Part shown: positions 7,944 to 16,460 of the stretch, in pieces
Layout: each line of letters starts with the position of its first letter
Position numbering within the stretch: the first letter of the stretch is position 1
DNA from: Chloroflexota bacterium
GTDB lineage: Bacteria > Chloroflexota > Limnocylindria > Limnocylindrales > CSP1-4
Direction: 5' to 3'
DNA length: 51,871 bases
Assembly (NCBI GenBank): GCA_013698095.1
Contig: JACCVQ010000045.1
Span: 1 to 51,871, forward strand
The notes under the pieces: model-generated
What the model was told of the DNA's origin: nothing
What the model saw: only the letters and a program-made list of their open reading frames with translations
Databases searched by the model: none
Position numbers and translations under genes: made by a program

Positions 7944-8956
7944 CGCTCCGACGCCGTCAGGAGCGGTCGCCCGCCGGCCCGATAACGTGCGGCGATCCCC
8001 AGCGCTGTCGCCCGCACCGCCTCGGCTGCGGTCTGCGCCGGGAGCCAGCCAAGGGACCGGATCGCGCTCGTGTCAAACGCGACGCGAGCCGTATCGCCCG
8101 GCCATCCGCCGCCGTCGGAAGTTCCGCCGGCAAACGCCAGCTCGACCGAATCACGCTGGAGCCCGAGCGCATCGATGACGAGACCGGCCACGTCGAGAAC
8201 GGTCAGCGTTCCCTCCGTGCCCACATTCAGGATCGTGACTGGTGCGCGGGGCGACACGGCCACGGCGCGACGCATGCCTCCGACCAGATCGCCGACGGCG
8301 ATGTACGGCTTGGCTTGCCGGCCGTCACCGAGGATGTCGAGTCGACCCGGGTCGCGCAGCAGCTTCACCACGAAATCGTGCACGACCCCGTGGTTCGAGC
8401 GGGGCCCGACCGTATTCCCGAACCGGAACGCCAATGCCCGCCACCCGTACAGGTTCGCGAAGCCCGCAATCAGTGCCTCGCCGGCGAGCTTGGCGGCGGC
8501 GTAATGAGACTCAGGGAGCAGGGGCCCATCGCCCTCGGCCGTCGGGATCCGCGCCGGGCGACCGTAGACGACACCGGATGACGCGAACCACAGCTCTCGG
8601 ATGCCGGCTGCGTGCATCGACTCGCAGACACGTTCCGTGGCGACCACGCCGCTCGCGAAGTCGCGTTCGGGGTGGTCGAGTCCACCGGCGATGTCGGTCC
8701 CGGATGCCAGGTGGACGACCCGTTCGTGACCGGCCATTGCCCGTCGAAGCGCGGCGCCGTCCGTGACGTCGCCGAGCACGAAGTCGAGGCGTGCATCCGG
8801 TGCGAAGCGAGTCGCCCAATCGAGCTCAGCGGTCGACAGGTTGTCGAACACCGTCACGGCGGCTCCGTCGGCCAGGAGCGAGGCGACAACCTCGCCGCCG
8901 ATGAACCCGGCCCCGCCGGTCACGAATGTCGGAACCGGCTCGAGGTGGTCGGTCAC
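7901..8956 (-). CDS. NAD-dependent epimerase/dehydratase (extended SDR)
   Basis: 351 residues. The Rossmann motif TGGAGFIGG sits at about residues 12-20, with FDNLS as the second strand, HLASGTDIAGG, the catalytic SSGVVYG (Ser) and SHYAAAKLAGE (Tyr-XXX-Lys, about 150-160), and the substrate-side FRFGNTVGPRS. UDP-sugar epimerases of the GalE/GDP-mannose group have this layout; the exact sugar cannot be read from sequence. Start is GTG at 8956, overlapping the DoxX stop (GTGA), which rules out the longer frame beginning at 9073. It supplies an activated sugar to the glycosyltransferase genes downstream in the same unit. Confidence 0.88.
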   Translation of the reverse strand: MTDHLEPVPTFVTGGAGFIGGEVVASLLADGAAVTVFDNLSTAELDWATRFAPDARLDFVLGDVTDGAALRRAMAGHERVVHLASGTDIAGGLDHPERDFASGVVATERVCESMHAAGIRELWFASSGVVYGRPARIPTAEGDGPLLPESHYAAAKLAGEALIAGFANLYGWRALAFRFGNTVGPRSNHGVVHDFVVKLLRDPGRLDILGDGRQAKPYIAVGDLVGGMRRAVAVSPRAPVTILNVGTEGTLTVLDVAGLVIDALGLQRDSVELAFAGGTSDGGGWPGDTARVAFDTSAIRSLGWLPAQTAAEAVRATALGIAARYRAGGRPLLTASERWAGTLVAARSAAR

Positions 8957-9513
8957 CCGATCCAGCGTGAGCGCGTCCGGACCAGCCGAGCGTCCAGGCC
9001 GTGCCAGCGCCCGGCGCGGAAGGCGGCCAGGCACAGGAGCGGCATCCACTCGACCGAGTACTCGTAGATCCACTTGTCATTCCAGAGGGTCGCGAACTGG
9101 AGGTGCAGGGCCATGCCGGCGGCGACGAGCGCGGCAATCGGGGTCAGCAGGCCCAGGATCAGCATGATCCCGACGACGGTCTCGAGGGCTCCGATCGAGA
9201 AGCCGAAGAATCCGAAGTTCGGGAGCACCACGTTCTCGATCAAGGAACGGTACGGTTCGACCGGATGAGCCTGGTTGATGACCTCGAAGTTGAGGATGGA
9301 CTGAGCACTCCGACCGCCCGTGGCGTTGATGACGAATCCGACGGGCGTATCCGGCCACAGGTTCGGCACGGCGGGCAGGATCTTGGCGAGCCCGTTGTGG
9401 AGGTACACGACGCCGAAGAAGATGCGCAGGGTCGCCATCGCGCGCCCGAACCAGGGGCCGTTCGCCACGTCCCCGATCGGATCGGATCGTGTCGCCGCAG
9501 TAGACGTGTCCAC
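8953..9513 (-). CDS. DoxX-family membrane protein
   Basis: 186 residues with four predicted membrane helices. Helix 1 starts at ATLRIFFGVVYLHNGLAKILP (about residues 27-47), the typical DoxX opening; the others are around IGALETVVGIMLILGLLTPIAALVAAG and EWMPLLCLAAFRAG. DoxX relatives are quinone-linked or redox-associated membrane subunits, but most are uncharacterised. The start is taken as GTG 9513 because GGAGG lies six bases upstream; the frame is open further but would run into the divergent gene. It is the first gene of the DoxX-epimerase-DUF2079-glycosyltransferase operon. Confidence 0.82.
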   Translation of the reverse strand: MDTSTAATRSDPIGDVANGPWFGRAMATLRIFFGVVYLHNGLAKILPAVPNLWPDTPVGFVINATGGRSAQSILNFEVINQAHPVEPYRSLIENVVLPNFGFFGFSIGALETVVGIMLILGLLTPIAALVAAGMALHLQFATLWNDKWIYEYSVEWMPLLCLAAFRAGRWHGLDARLVRTRSRWIG

Positions 9514-9557
9514 GAGTCGCCTCCATGAACTCTCGATCAACCGGGATCGACCCCGGG

Positions 9558-11156
9558 ATGGCCCCGCCGTTGAACGATCATCCCCCACTCCTGGCCGCGC
9601 CGCGTGACGGTCGCGTGACGGATCCAGCGCGCCGAGCGCCGGCGGCAGCTGGCCTGATTGCATTCGCCGTGTATCTCCGAACCCTGTTGCCGGGGACGGC
9701 ATTCGGCGACTGGGGCGAGATGCAGACCGTTCCCCATGTTCTCGGGATCGCTCACCCGACCGGCTATCCGACCTACCTGATCACGGCCTGGCTCGGCCAG
9801 CTGATCCCTGTTGGTTCGGTCGCCTTCCGGGCCAACGCCGTGTCCGCGGTGTCCGTCTCGCTGACCATTGCTGTCATCGTCGCGATCGGGCTCGTCCTCG
9901 GTGTGCGGCCGTTCATCGCGGTTGGTGGAGCCCTGTGCCTGGCGGCCGTGACCACCGTCTGGGCGGCGGCCACGGCCGCAGAGGTGAACGGGCTCCATGT
10001 CCTGTTCGTTGCCCTCCTCCTCCATCGCGCCTTGATCTGGGAGGACCAGCGACGCCCGCGCGACCTCTTCCTCGGGGGACTGTTGACCGGGCTGGCACTC
10101 GGCAACCATCTTCTGACCCTGTTCGTCGCACCGTTCATCGGCCTGTTCGTGCTGTGGACCGGCCGTCACGAGGTGCTCCGGCGACCCGTGGTCCTGATGG
10201 CGGGCATCGCGACCCTGCTCATCGGCCTGTCGGTCTACCTCTACATCCCGATCGCAGCCTCACGGGCTCCCGCCCTTGCCTACAACCATCCCGTGACGCT
10301 CGAGACCGTGTGGTGGCTGGTCAGCGGCGCGCAGTTCCGGGGTCAGTTCGATTTCCTGTCGCCGGCCGGCCCGGTCGACCTGGTCCGAAACCTGCCGGCC
10401 CTCTGGTCGCTTCTGGTGGCACGGGCAACGATCGTCCTTCCGACCCTCGGGCTGATCGGTCTTGTCGTCCTGCTTCGGCGACGACCGGCGTTCGGCCTGA
10501 CGGTCGGTGCGATCCTGATCGGGAGTGCCTATCTCTGGGCAAGCTATCTGAGGCTGGAGCACTACCTCCTCGTGGCATGGCTGGTCCTCGCGATCGGGTT
10601 CATGACGGCGTTGGACAGCAGTGCCGACCGGCTCGACGGGCTTGCGCGGTCGATCCGAGCCAAGCGCGGCGGTCGCCAGGTCCCGAGCGCCGGGGGCCTG
10701 GTCGTGGGGTTGGCCGCGGCCGTGTTCGCCACCGGCCTCGCGGCCTCGAATTGGGGCGAGTCGGATCGGAGCGACGACGTCGGGGCTGAGGTGTTCGTCG
10801 CGACGGCGTGGCGCGTCCTGCCGCCGGATGCGGCGATCCTGACACCATGGGATGTGTCCACGCCGTTGTGGCACTCGCAAATCGTGCTGGGCGCCCGTCG
10901 CGACGTCCTGATCGTCGATGACACGAACATCGTCTACGACGGCTGGGGCAGCCGTGAGAACCGGATCGCCTCCCTGATCTGCGATCGGCCGGTGTTCATC
11001 GTCCGGCTCGACGAGGCGGAGGTAGCGCGAACCAGTGCGTTCTTCCGCGTGACGGACGTCGTGATGGTCGGGATCGGCCGCGGCGGGCCGACCGCCGTGA
11101 TCACCAGGCCCCTCTCTCGAGTAGCGGCGCGCGACGACCGAGCCTGCGAGCGCTGA
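9558..11156 (+). CDS. DUF2723 membrane protein (GT-C-like)
   Basis: About 532 residues with ten or so helices. The DUF2723 signature is RTLLPGTAFGDWGEMQTVPHVLG followed by HPTGYPTYL (about residues 37-72 of this model), with the acidic residue of the first loop (GDWGE) that in GT-C enzymes binds the metal or sugar phosphate. Some DUF2723 proteins are protein O-mannosyl/glycosyltransferase-like. The soluble tail contains TPWDVSTPLWHSQ and VLIVDDTNIVYDGWG. The start is uncertain: in-frame ATG codons occur at 9525 and 9558 and GTG at 9615, none with a strong ribosome site; 9525 would leave only 11 bp to the divergent DoxX gene. Likely works in the same envelope-glycan process as its divergent neighbours. 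Confidence 0.82.
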   Translation: MAPPLNDHPPLLAAPRDGRVTDPARRAPAAAGLIAFAVYLRTLLPGTAFGDWGEMQTVPHVLGIAHPTGYPTYLITAWLGQLIPVGSVAFRANAVSAVSVSLTIAVIVAIGLVLGVRPFIAVGGALCLAAVTTVWAAATAAEVNGLHVLFVALLLHRALIWEDQRRPRDLFLGGLLTGLALGNHLLTLFVAPFIGLFVLWTGRHEVLRRPVVLMAGIATLLIGLSVYLYIPIAASRAPALAYNHPVTLETVWWLVSGAQFRGQFDFLSPAGPVDLVRNLPALWSLLVARATIVLPTLGLIGLVVLLRRRPAFGLTVGAILIGSAYLWASYLRLEHYLLVAWLVLAIGFMTALDSSADRLDGLARSIRAKRGGRQVPSAGGLVVGLAAAVFATGLAASNWGESDRSDDVGAEVFVATAWRVLPPDAAILTPWDVSTPLWHSQIVLGARRDVLIVDDTNIVYDGWGSRENRIASLICDRPVFIVRLDEAEVARTSAFFRVTDVVMVGIGRGGPTAVITRPLSRVAARDDRACER

Positions 11157-11179
11157 GTTCGCCGCCTCCCGAACGGTCC

Positions 11180-12313
11180 TCAGCCGCAGACGAACCGATC
11201 GAGGCGGGCCGAACCCGACGACACGATCTCCTCGAGCCGCGCCCGAACGGCGTCAAGCGCCTCCGACATGGACGCGTCGGGCGACGTGCTCAGGCGCATG
11301 TCGGCATCGTTCGAGAGTGGATGCCAGAACCATCCTTGCGCGTCACACGTCAGCTCCGGGGCCACATCCTGTTGCCGGATCGGCTCGCCTTCGGATGCGG
11401 CGCCACGCAAGGCGATCGGGCGGAAGATCCGGTCGTCCGGTGCGATGCCAAGCTCGTCCGCCAGACCGTGCAGGGCCGGGATCTCCGCGAGGGCCGCCTC
11501 GGGCAGGGACGCGGCCAGCCGGACCCGCGCTCCGGCGGCGATCAGCGTCCGGATCCCGCGCAGCGCCGCGACGTGGGCCCCCGCTCCCCGATGCGCGTCA
11601 TGAAGCGCTGGCGTGGCCGAGTCGAGGCTCACCTGGAACGTGATCGGCCGACCCGCCTCGATCAATGCCCGCAGCCCATCCCAGCGTGACCCGCGCAGGA
11701 GCATGGCGTTCGTCAGGAGCGTCAGCGGCAGACGATCCGTGATGTACCGGATCAGCTCGGGCAACTCGGGGCGGAGGGTCGGCTCGCCACCGGTCAGAAA
11801 GACCGCGTCCATCCCGTGCGTCACCGCTTGATCCACGAGGGAGCGGACCCGCTCATCGGCCAGGCGACGGGGATCGACCCGCGGGCCCGCGACGACGCAG
11901 CAGTAGTCGCAGCTCAGATTGCAGTCGTAGTTCGTGTAGAGCCACAGCCGGGTCGGCATGAGCAGCTCGATCGATTGGGTGCCACCGGCCTGGAGGGCCA
12001 TGTCGCTGCCGCTCGGGGACCAGTCCGTCCTGGCCCGACCCTTGCGCACGAAGTGGAACGACCAGCCGGGTCGGTCAGGATCTGGGACAACGGACAACAG
12101 CGCATGCCTGCTCGCGGCCTCGAACGTCCGGAGCTGCTCGGTCAGATTGCTCGACGGGCTCCCGATCCGCAGGATCTGGCCGTCGGCCATGCCAAGGAGG
12201 GCACCGTGCATCCGGAGCAACAGCCCGGAATCCAGGTCCGCCCGCTCATCATCGAGGACGACATGGACCGGCAGAGCTCGACCGCCCCCGTAGTCCACCG
12301 TGTTCGCCGTCAC
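11180..12313 (-). CDS. radical SAM protein with degenerate TusA-like N-terminal domain
   Basis: 377 residues. Residues 1 to about 95 resemble a TusA fold (LLLRMHGALLGMADGQILRI, then RTFEAASRHALLSV, then a WSFHFVRKG strand) but lack the catalytic CP motif. The radical SAM barrel follows: LWLYTNYDCNLSCDYCC gives CxxxCxxC at about 131-138, FLTGGEPTLRPEL is the SAM-binding GGE motif, and LLTNAMLL and FQVSLDSATPALHD continue the strands. There is no SPASM-type cysteine cluster, although a Cys sits two residues before the C-terminus. Start GTG 12313 overlaps the stop of the methyltransferase gene (GTGA), so the two are co-expressed. Substrate unknown; sulfur or selenium modification, or a peptide or nucleoside target, are all open. 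Confidence 0.85.
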   Translation of the reverse strand: MTANTVDYGGGRALPVHVVLDDERADLDSGLLLRMHGALLGMADGQILRIGSPSSNLTEQLRTFEAASRHALLSVVPDPDRPGWSFHFVRKGRARTDWSPSGSDMALQAGGTQSIELLMPTRLWLYTNYDCNLSCDYCCVVAGPRVDPRRLADERVRSLVDQAVTHGMDAVFLTGGEPTLRPELPELIRYITDRLPLTLLTNAMLLRGSRWDGLRALIEAGRPITFQVSLDSATPALHDAHRGAGAHVAALRGIRTLIAAGARVRLAASLPEAALAEIPALHGLADELGIAPDDRIFRPIALRGAASEGEPIRQQDVAPELTCDAQGWFWHPLSNDADMRLSTSPDASMSEALDAVRARLEEIVSSGSARLDRFVCG

Positions 12314-12984
12314 GTGCGGGCCGGCAGTCCAGCGGATCGGTCATCGGATGAAATGGGCTGCGATGGGACGCGCTCCAGGATCGAGTACTGGAACTGCTGG
12401 GGAACGCCGGCGGGGGTGTGATGAAGGTGGCGCCGACTTCCCCTCAGGTGGAATGACGGGCCCCACGCCAGCGCGAGGTCCTCCGGTTCGTAGCGCTGAA
12501 CCGGCATGCCGCTGCAGCGCTCCGGTCCGTCTTCAGCGAACGTCGCGACGATCGCGACTCCGCCGACGGGGAGCGTGCGCGTAGCGAGATCGACGTACCG
12601 CTTTCGGGATTCCGGCTCAAGCAGGAAATGGAACGCCGCGCGGTCGTGCCAGATGTCAAATCGCCCGATGTCGGTTTGAGCCGCGAGATCTGCGACGATC
12701 CACTCGATCCGGTCCGCCCGCTCGCCGAGCCGATGACGGGCCAGGGTCAGGGCGGCCTCCGAGATGTCAAGGACGCCGGTCCGTTCGAGATTCAATTCGA
12801 CGAGGTGATCGGCGAGCCACGATGCTCCGCCGCCCACGTCGATGACCGAGCGCCCGCCGGCGGCGACGGCGTCATCCACGAGTTCCCGTGACACGACCGG
12901 GTCCGGCTCGTACCAGCCGACCCCGGCCATCTCTCGGGTGGCGTATATCCAGTCCCACTTGTTGCTCGATTGGCGGTCATCCAT
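12310..12984 (-). CDS. class I SAM-dependent methyltransferase (CSGMPV-type)
   Basis: 224 residues. It begins with the family's WDWIYATREMAGVGWYEPDP, then SAM motif I VIDVGGGASWL (about residues 46-56), DISEAALTLARHRLGERA, WIVADL and IWHDRAAFHFL. The late motif VATFAEDGPERCSGMPVQRY (about 155-174) is well conserved in this widespread but uncharacterised group and carries an invariant Cys. Start ATG 12984 has GAAGGAG upstream; earlier in-frame starts lack it. The overlap with the radical SAM gene suggests a two-enzyme modification pathway. A nearby transcript start may lie in 13000-13060 but I could not find a convincing -35. Confidence 0.88.
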   Translation of the reverse strand: MDDRQSSNKWDWIYATREMAGVGWYEPDPVVSRELVDDAVAAGGRSVIDVGGGASWLADHLVELNLERTGVLDISEAALTLARHRLGERADRIEWIVADLAAQTDIGRFDIWHDRAAFHFLLEPESRKRYVDLATRTLPVGGVAIVATFAEDGPERCSGMPVQRYEPEDLALAWGPSFHLRGSRRHLHHTPAGVPQQFQYSILERVPSQPISSDDRSAGLPART

Positions 12985-13156
12985 TCGGGAGCTCGCTCCT
13001 TCAGGGGTCGTTGATCGAGGGTCCACCATAGCGTCTGACAGGGTTCGCTTCGATGACAGCCGCATGACCGTGGTCAGCCGGGTGGGTCAGCGAGGCCGGG
13101 TCATCGGTGAGGACGGGCAGCCGGCAGGGCGATCGTCGCTCGCCGTGACAGGTCCG

Positions 13157-13567
13157 TCATGCTCGTCGCTCCTGCAGGAGGTCCCGCGCACGACGTGAGA
13201 TCCCGCTGAGGAGCCCCGACTCGAACGCACCTGCAATCGAGCCCTCCGTGAACCGATCCGACCGGACGATCGCGGTGAGGAGCCAGGCGAGCTGGTCGGG
13301 CGTGGCCGTGCTGATCGCGTCTGGGTCCTCACGGAACGCGCGACCGTCACCGGCCAGCCATGTCCGCCAGTCGAAGCCAGTGATGATCCAGTGCCCGGCC
13401 GCCACCGCCGCCCGCCACACGTCCGCCGTCGGCCCGAATTCGAACCAACCCAACGAACCAACGCCGTCCCGAGGCGGCGGAAGCTCCCAGTGGCCGAAGT
13501 CCGCGTCCGGCGCTTCGAGCAGAGGCAGGACGTCGGCCAGGGCGCGCAGGCGTGCGGTCAGCTCCAT
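13157..13567 (-). CDS. DUF6508-family protein
   Basis: 136 residues. The pattern FGHWELPPPRDGVGSLGWFEF (about residues 29-49), ITGFDWRTWL (about 66-75) and LLTAIVRSDRFTEGSIAGAFESG (about 101-123) matches a small cytosolic family of unknown function. ATG at 13567 begins the conserved part; the open frame upstream is a glycine- and serine-rich artefact antisense to the lysozyme proline linker. It precedes the methyltransferase gene by 172 bp on the same strand, too far for certain co-transcription. Confidence 0.7.
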   Translation of the reverse strand: MELTARLRALADVLPLLEAPDADFGHWELPPPRDGVGSLGWFEFGPTADVWRAAVAAGHWIITGFDWRTWLAGDGRAFREDPDAISTATPDQLAWLLTAIVRSDRFTEGSIAGAFESGLLSGISRRARDLLQERRA

Positions 13568-13644
13568 CGTCCGCCAGCCTGCCACAGGCGTGAGGGCAGC
13601 AGTTCCGATTTGACGTGGCACCCGATCGAGGGAACCATGTCGTG

Positions 13645-14472
13645 ATGCAGCGCGTGCTCGCAAGCCTCGTCGCCGTGCTCCTCGCAGTTGTCGTGCTGGC
13701 CTTGCCGCCGTCAACCGAAGCGAAGCCGCGGCCGCGACCAACCGCGACCCCGACGCCCACGGCGCAGCCAACTCCCACCCCGACGCCGCTCCCGACCCCC
13801 ACCCCGACCCCAACTCCCACCCCGACGGCCGCGCCGACGACGCTCGACGGGATCGACGTCAGCTATCACCAGGGATCGATCGCCTGGTCCCAGGTTGCGG
13901 CGGCCGGCAAGCGGTTCGCGTTCGTCCGTGCCACTGCGGGAACCCTCACGGCGGACAGCGCCTACGGAGCCAACTGGTCGGGCGCACGCGCTGCGGGACT
14001 GACCGTGGGGTCCTACCACTTCGCGAACCCTGACAGTGCGCCCAACGACGCGGCCAACGAGGCGAGCTGGTTCCTGCGAACCGCGATCGTCGCCTCGGGC
14101 GATCTCATCCCCGTGCTCGACCTCGAGGTCTCGAACGGCCTCGACGCCGCGTCGCTCGCGACGTGGGCGCAGACGTGGCTCGAGCAGGTTTCCCTGGCGA
14201 CCGGCGTCCGGCCGATCATCTACACGAACGCCAACTTCTGGCAGACCTCCATGGCCGACACCGATTGGTTCGCTCGGAACGGCTATCCGGTCCTGTCCAT
14301 CGCCAGCTGGACGGCGGCGAGCCAGCCGACTGTCCCGGCCGGGGCGTGGGGCGGCAACGGCTGGACGTTCTGGCAGCACTCGAGCACCGGCACCGTGCCC
14401 GGGATCAACGGCCCGGTGGACCTGGATCGGTTTCGTGGAGCCTCGTTCCCGGCCTCGCTGTTGGTGCCCTGA
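13645..14472 (+). CDS. secreted GH25 (Chalaropsis-type) lysozyme
   Basis: 275 residues. A signal peptide (VLASLVAVLLAVVVLALPPS, about residues 4-23) is followed by a low-complexity Pro-Thr linker (about 28-66). The GH25 barrel then begins with LDGIDVSYHQGSIAW (catalytic-face Asp). Later motifs are FVRATAG, GSYHFANP, IPVLDLEVS (Asp and Glu of the active site) and YTNANFW, with the family's terminal WQHSS...GPVDLDRFRG. It cleaves peptidoglycan outside the membrane, for remodelling or for attacking competitors. Start ATG 13645 has GAGGGA about ten bases before it. A small hairpin GCCCT-N5-AGGGC spans the stop codon. Confidence 0.92.
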   Translation: MQRVLASLVAVLLAVVVLALPPSTEAKPRPRPTATPTPTAQPTPTPTPLPTPTPTPTPTPTAAPTTLDGIDVSYHQGSIAWSQVAAAGKRFAFVRATAGTLTADSAYGANWSGARAAGLTVGSYHFANPDSAPNDAANEASWFLRTAIVASGDLIPVLDLEVSNGLDAASLATWAQTWLEQVSLATGVRPIIYTNANFWQTSMADTDWFARNGYPVLSIASWTAASQPTVPAGAWGGNGWTFWQHSSTGTVPGINGPVDLDRFRGASFPASLLVP

Positions 14473-14502
14473 GAAAGGGCCAAGGAACTTTCCGGGGCTT
14501 GC

Positions 14503-15174
14503 CTACTCCCCTGCCCCGTCGGGAGACGCGGCGGTGGGACCGACGGTGTAGAAGACCGTGGTGTTCGTGACTGCCATCGCCACGGCCTCCGGACTCGCAC
14601 CCGCCGCGGCGTGCGCGGCACCCCACCCATGGCTGCTGCGCGTGGCGAAGTCGCGTCCCTCGTCCGACAGCTGCCAGGCAATCGGATCCTCGATCGATCC
14701 GCCGCGCAGATGGAGCGACAGCCCGAGCAGGCCCATCTCCCAGCCGACGCCGACTGCGCCCGGCCCGTACTGGGACCAGAACTCGTCGGGCACGATGGCC
14801 GTGTGCTCGAGCTCCAGCGTTGTCGCTTCGTCCCCGGTCGTCGTGAGTCGCAACTCCACCTCGGAGACATCGGCCGCGCTGGCGGTCTCGCCATACACCC
14901 AGGTCACCCGCAACCGATGGGGCCGCTCGCAGGCGAGGATCTCGCCGCCGGCGTTGTCCTCAAGTTGATATCGGCCGCCGACGCGATAGTCGCCGCTGAT
15001 CGGGAGAAACCAGCGGCTGATCCGCTCGTGATTCGTCAGCGCGTCCCAGACCTCTTCGATCGGCGCCTCGTAGGTGCGCTGGAGGCGGATCACCCGGCCC
15101 TCGCCGGCGGCGATCCGACCGCTGCCGACCTGGCGCTCGATGGCCTCGATCTCCCGAACAATGTCAATGCTCAA
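14503..15174 (-). CDS. SRPBCC (AHSA1-type) protein
   Basis: 223 residues. The START/Bet v1-like AHSA1 domain occupies about residues 25-160: RVIRLQRTYEAPIEEVWDALTNHERISRWFLP is the standard beginning, followed by VGGRYQLEDNAGGEI and an acidic WVYGE strand. Such proteins bind hydrophobic ligands. Start is TTG at 15174, overlapping the ArsR stop (TTGA) with a strong AGGAGG seven bases upstream. ArsR and AHSA1 pairs are common two-gene operons in which the regulator controls the ligand-binding partner. The C-terminal 60 residues are alanine-rich and less conserved. Confidence 0.88.
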   Translation of the reverse strand: MSIDIVREIEAIERQVGSGRIAAGEGRVIRLQRTYEAPIEEVWDALTNHERISRWFLPISGDYRVGGRYQLEDNAGGEILACERPHRLRVTWVYGETASAADVSEVELRLTTTGDEATTLELEHTAIVPDEFWSQYGPGAVGVGWEMGLLGLSLHLRGGSIEDPIAWQLSDEGRDFATRSSHGWGAAHAAAGASPEAVAMAVTNTTVFYTVGPTAASPDGAGE

Positions 15175-15539
15175 CGGGGGTCCTCCTTTGGTGTGGCGGT
15201 GTGTGTGGTGGCGAGTCGCCGTCCGCGCTTGCCGCGGGCGAGCTCGGTCGCGAGCGAGTCCATGCGCTGCACCCAGAACCGGCGGAAATGGTCGAGCCAC
15301 ATGTCGACCTCGTGGAGCGGTGTCGAATCGACCGCGTAGAGTCGGCGAGCCCCTTGCGGTCGGACGGTTGCGAAGCCGCTGTCGCGCAGGACCTTGAGAT
15401 GCTGCGAAACGGCCGGCTGCGAGATGCCGAACTCCGCCTGGACGATGTCGGCGACGGCTCCGGAGGTCAGCTCGCCGTCGGCGAGCACCTCGAGGATTCG
15501 CCGCCGGACCGGGTCGCCAAGGACATCGAATGCGTGCAT
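15171..15539 (-). CDS. ArsR-family winged-helix repressor
   Basis: 122 residues. The ArsR winged helix is plain: MHAFDVLGDPVRRRILEVLADGELTSGAVAD, then recognition helix ISQPAVSQHLKVLRDSGF and wing RPQGARRLYAVD, then a helical tail DMWLDHFRRFW. There are no metal-binding cysteines, so it senses something other than As or Cd or acts by titration. ATG 15539 is chosen over 15548 because the -10 box TACGAT (15552-15547) overlaps the latter and ends seven bases before 15539. It is transcribed with the SRPBCC gene. Confidence 0.9.
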   Translation of the reverse strand: MHAFDVLGDPVRRRILEVLADGELTSGAVADIVQAEFGISQPAVSQHLKVLRDSGFATVRPQGARRLYAVDSTPLHEVDMWLDHFRRFWVQRMDSLATELARGKRGRRLATTHTATPKEDPR

Positions 15540-15546
15540 CCGCCGC

Positions 15547-15576
15547 ATCGTACAAGCGTGGCCTTATATAAGTCAA
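15547..15576 (-). promoter_or_regulatory. ArsR operon promoter with overlapping palindromic operator
   Basis: On the minus strand: -35 TTGACT (15576-15571), 18-base spacer, -10 TACGAT (15552-15547), predicted start at the A of ATG 15539, so a leaderless mRNA. The perfect palindrome CTTATATAAG (15572-15563) overlaps the -35 and spacer, the only AT-rich patch around, and is the obvious site for autorepression by the ArsR protein. Confidence 0.6.
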
Positions 15577-15851
15577 CAGTGAATTATCGGCGAGCCTGGA
15601 ACGTCACGCCCTGATACTCGCCCCCGAGCGTATCCGGCGAGGTGGGCCGCACCAGTCGTCGAAATGTGCACGGATAACTCGCCCAACGAACACCATCGAC
15701 CGGATCGCCGCTCTTCCGGGCGTTTCCGCCTTGGCCGGGCGTCGATCGTGTCAGAGACGACCGCTCCACGAGGATCGGGCGAAGCCCCGTGAGGTGGGCT
15801 CGGACCGAGGCTCCGATGATCCGGGAGCGTGCTCGGCACGTACCCACGCCG

Positions 15852-16451
15852 ATGCCATTTCCTCAGCGCGCGCGTGCCCATGAACGAATCCTGAGCGCCG
15901 GCCTGATCGTCGGCCCGACAGCCTTCATCAGTGCGTGGCTCCTGTCCGGTGCCGTCACGCCGGGCTACTCCCCCACTCGTGACCACATCAGCGATCTCGC
16001 CGCGATCGACGCGCCGACGCGGACCCTCATGAACGCCGGCTTCGCGGCCTTCGCGATCTCGGTCGGGGCGGCGGCCGTCCCGGCGCGTCGGTTTCTCGGG
16101 GAGCCGGCGGCGCTCGTGCTTGGCGCGAACGCCCTGCTGACAGTCGGAATCATGCTCGCGCCGCTCGGGCGATCGGAGCACGGCGACGTGGCTCACGGCG
16201 CGCTGGCCGGGCTCGGCTACCTGGCGCTGGCCGCGATGGCGCCGTCCGCTGCGCCGACCATCATCAAGCGGCGACGCCGGCTGGGGCTGGCCTCGGTCGG
16301 TGTCGGTGTGGCGTCCATGGCGTGCCTCGGCCTTTCTCTGATCCGACCCGAGGCTGGATTCTGGCAGCGAGCCGGGATCACAGTGACCGACGCCTGGCTG
16401 ATCACGATGGGCCTGCTCGCAGTCACGGGCGCGGACCGCGGCCGGGCGTGA
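15852..16451 (+). CDS. DUF998 membrane protein
   Basis: About 199 residues with six predicted helices. DUF998 is recognised from the pattern SAGLIVGPTAFISAWLLSGAVTPGYSPTRDHISDLAA in helix 1 and the loop (about residues 14-50), followed by alternating helices and a GRSEHGDVAHG loop (about 118-128). Members are small polytopic proteins of unknown role. The start is uncertain: in-frame starts at 15789 (GTG), 15816 and 15852; I use 15852 because conserved content begins soon after, but it has no ribosome site. Confidence 0.75.
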   Translation: MPFPQRARAHERILSAGLIVGPTAFISAWLLSGAVTPGYSPTRDHISDLAAIDAPTRTLMNAGFAAFAISVGAAAVPARRFLGEPAALVLGANALLTVGIMLAPLGRSEHGDVAHGALAGLGYLALAAMAPSAAPTIIKRRRRLGLASVGVGVASMACLGLSLIRPEAGFWQRAGITVTDAWLITMGLLAVTGADRGRA

Positions 16452-16460
16452 CCGAGGTGT

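Noticed and set aside
13100..13160. 19-codon frame overlapping the DUF6508 stop (ATGA), possible leader peptide for the methyltransferase-radical SAM unit
   Set aside because: No ribosome site of its own, ends far from the methyltransferase start, and no distinctive composition.
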